Assembly: GCA_018105865.1 (NCBI GenBank) | Contig: JACLAT010000134.1 | Span: 1-64,000, forward strand | Direction: 5' to 3' | Origin: Metaphire vulgaris | Lineage: Eukaryota > Annelida > Clitellata > Crassiclitellata > Megascolecidae | DNA: 64,000 bases | Shown: positions 63,581-64,000 of the stretch, one piece after another | How positions within the stretch are numbered: the stretch's first letter is position 1 | How the letters are laid out: every line of letters starts with the position of its first letter | Notes under the pieces: generated by a model | Seen by the model: only the letters and a program-made list of their open reading frames with translations | Database searches by the model: none | What the model was told of the DNA's origin: nothing | Program-made: the position numbers and the translations under genes

Positions 63581-64000
63581 GACATAATAAAAAATCTTAA
63601 ATAACCCGTTTCCCACAAAAATACTTAACCTTAGATAACCTCTGACAACCTTAGAGTTCCTACAAAAACCAGGATTAAGAGGTTCATTCAACTTAATGAA
63701 TATGAATTGAAACATTTTAATTGATCACAGTTTTTTGTAAAGTTGTCTTGTAATGACTATTTGCTACAGTAACGCTGGATAAGCTAATTTACTCAACACC
63801 CGAGTTATTAACCGCCGTTCCAAGAGCATTGTTGCATTGTCTACATTGCATCCGACTCCCCGTACGGGCCGCTAGACAAGCATTGTTCGCCTGATTTCGC
63901 CGCAGAGCAAGAAGTGTTTATGTGCAAATATTGGACACCTGAAAGCGCTAAAAATTAGTTCAGAAGGTCCATATTCATACCTCTTTTGCTAGAACACACA
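63581..64000. other. Window end, nothing recognised
   Basis: AT-rich DNA, no gene or element termini seen. Confidence 0.35.

Overview
The window is nuclear DNA from an animal. It is AT-rich, most coding capacity belongs to decayed transposons, and the few host genes are split into short exons with GT-AG borders and poly-A signals. CR1/L2-like, Rex1-like, RTE-like and I/Jockey-like LINEs, hAT transposons and MITEs, Helitrons with a CTAG 3' end, a NHL-propeller gene and C-type lectin exons together suggest a marine invertebrate, perhaps a deuterostome. The sequence alone does not fix the phylum. There is no bacterial gene organisation.

Host genes. (1) A minus-strand gene whose last exon (4066-4949) encodes a NHL-type beta-propeller. 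Three small upstream exons (7902-7970, 9168-9278, 9666-9836) all have phase-1 borders that fit it. Its introns are full of LINEs and MITEs. (2) A minus-strand C-type lectin. The first half of the domain is at 56344-56529 and the second half, with QPD and WND calcium-site motifs and a poly-A signal, is at 39132-39406. The phases match, so this may be one gene with a ~17 kb intron holding LINEs, a 2.4 kb hAT and a complete LTR element. A further candidate exon lies at 59248-59385. (3) A plus-strand open frame for a secreted coiled-coil protein (22071-22877).

Mobile DNA by region. 1-3450: decayed MITEs and a RTE-like LINE. 5160-7330: a Rex1-like LINE hit by two 8-bp-TSD MITEs and by a CR1 fragment. 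10.9-11.34 kb: a ~20-bp-period minisatellite of small hairpins. 11757-13343: a LINE. 13345-16577: a retroelement-like unit with 106-bp terminal repeats, a chromodomain ORF, a nested Helitron and a heat-shock-element/TATA pair. 20.5-21.1 kb: a (TTCC)n tract. 23-24.65 kb: two Helitrons around a TIR element. 26.3 kb: a near-perfect palindromic element. 28.5-29.9 kb: a 43-bp minisatellite split by a hAT that still carries a BED-finger exon. 30.9-35.4 kb: a foldback element with ~109-bp-repeat arms and two hATs in its centre. 36-38.7 kb: TIR elements. 39.7-48 kb: LINE fragments interrupted by hATs with clean 8-bp duplications. 48265-52508: a full-length non-autonomous LTR retrotransposon with TSD ATAAC and only gag-type coding. 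53.8-54.6 kb: a LINE with a tRNA-derived SINE. 56.7-63.6 kb: CR1/L2-like, RTE-like and endonuclease-bearing LINE copies.

The strongest unusual signals are the gag-only LTR element, the chromodomain unit with its heat-shock-like promoter, the foldback element, the hairpin minisatellite with compensated stems, and the widely split lectin gene. All calls come from reading the sequence and the conceptual translations; no database search was possible.
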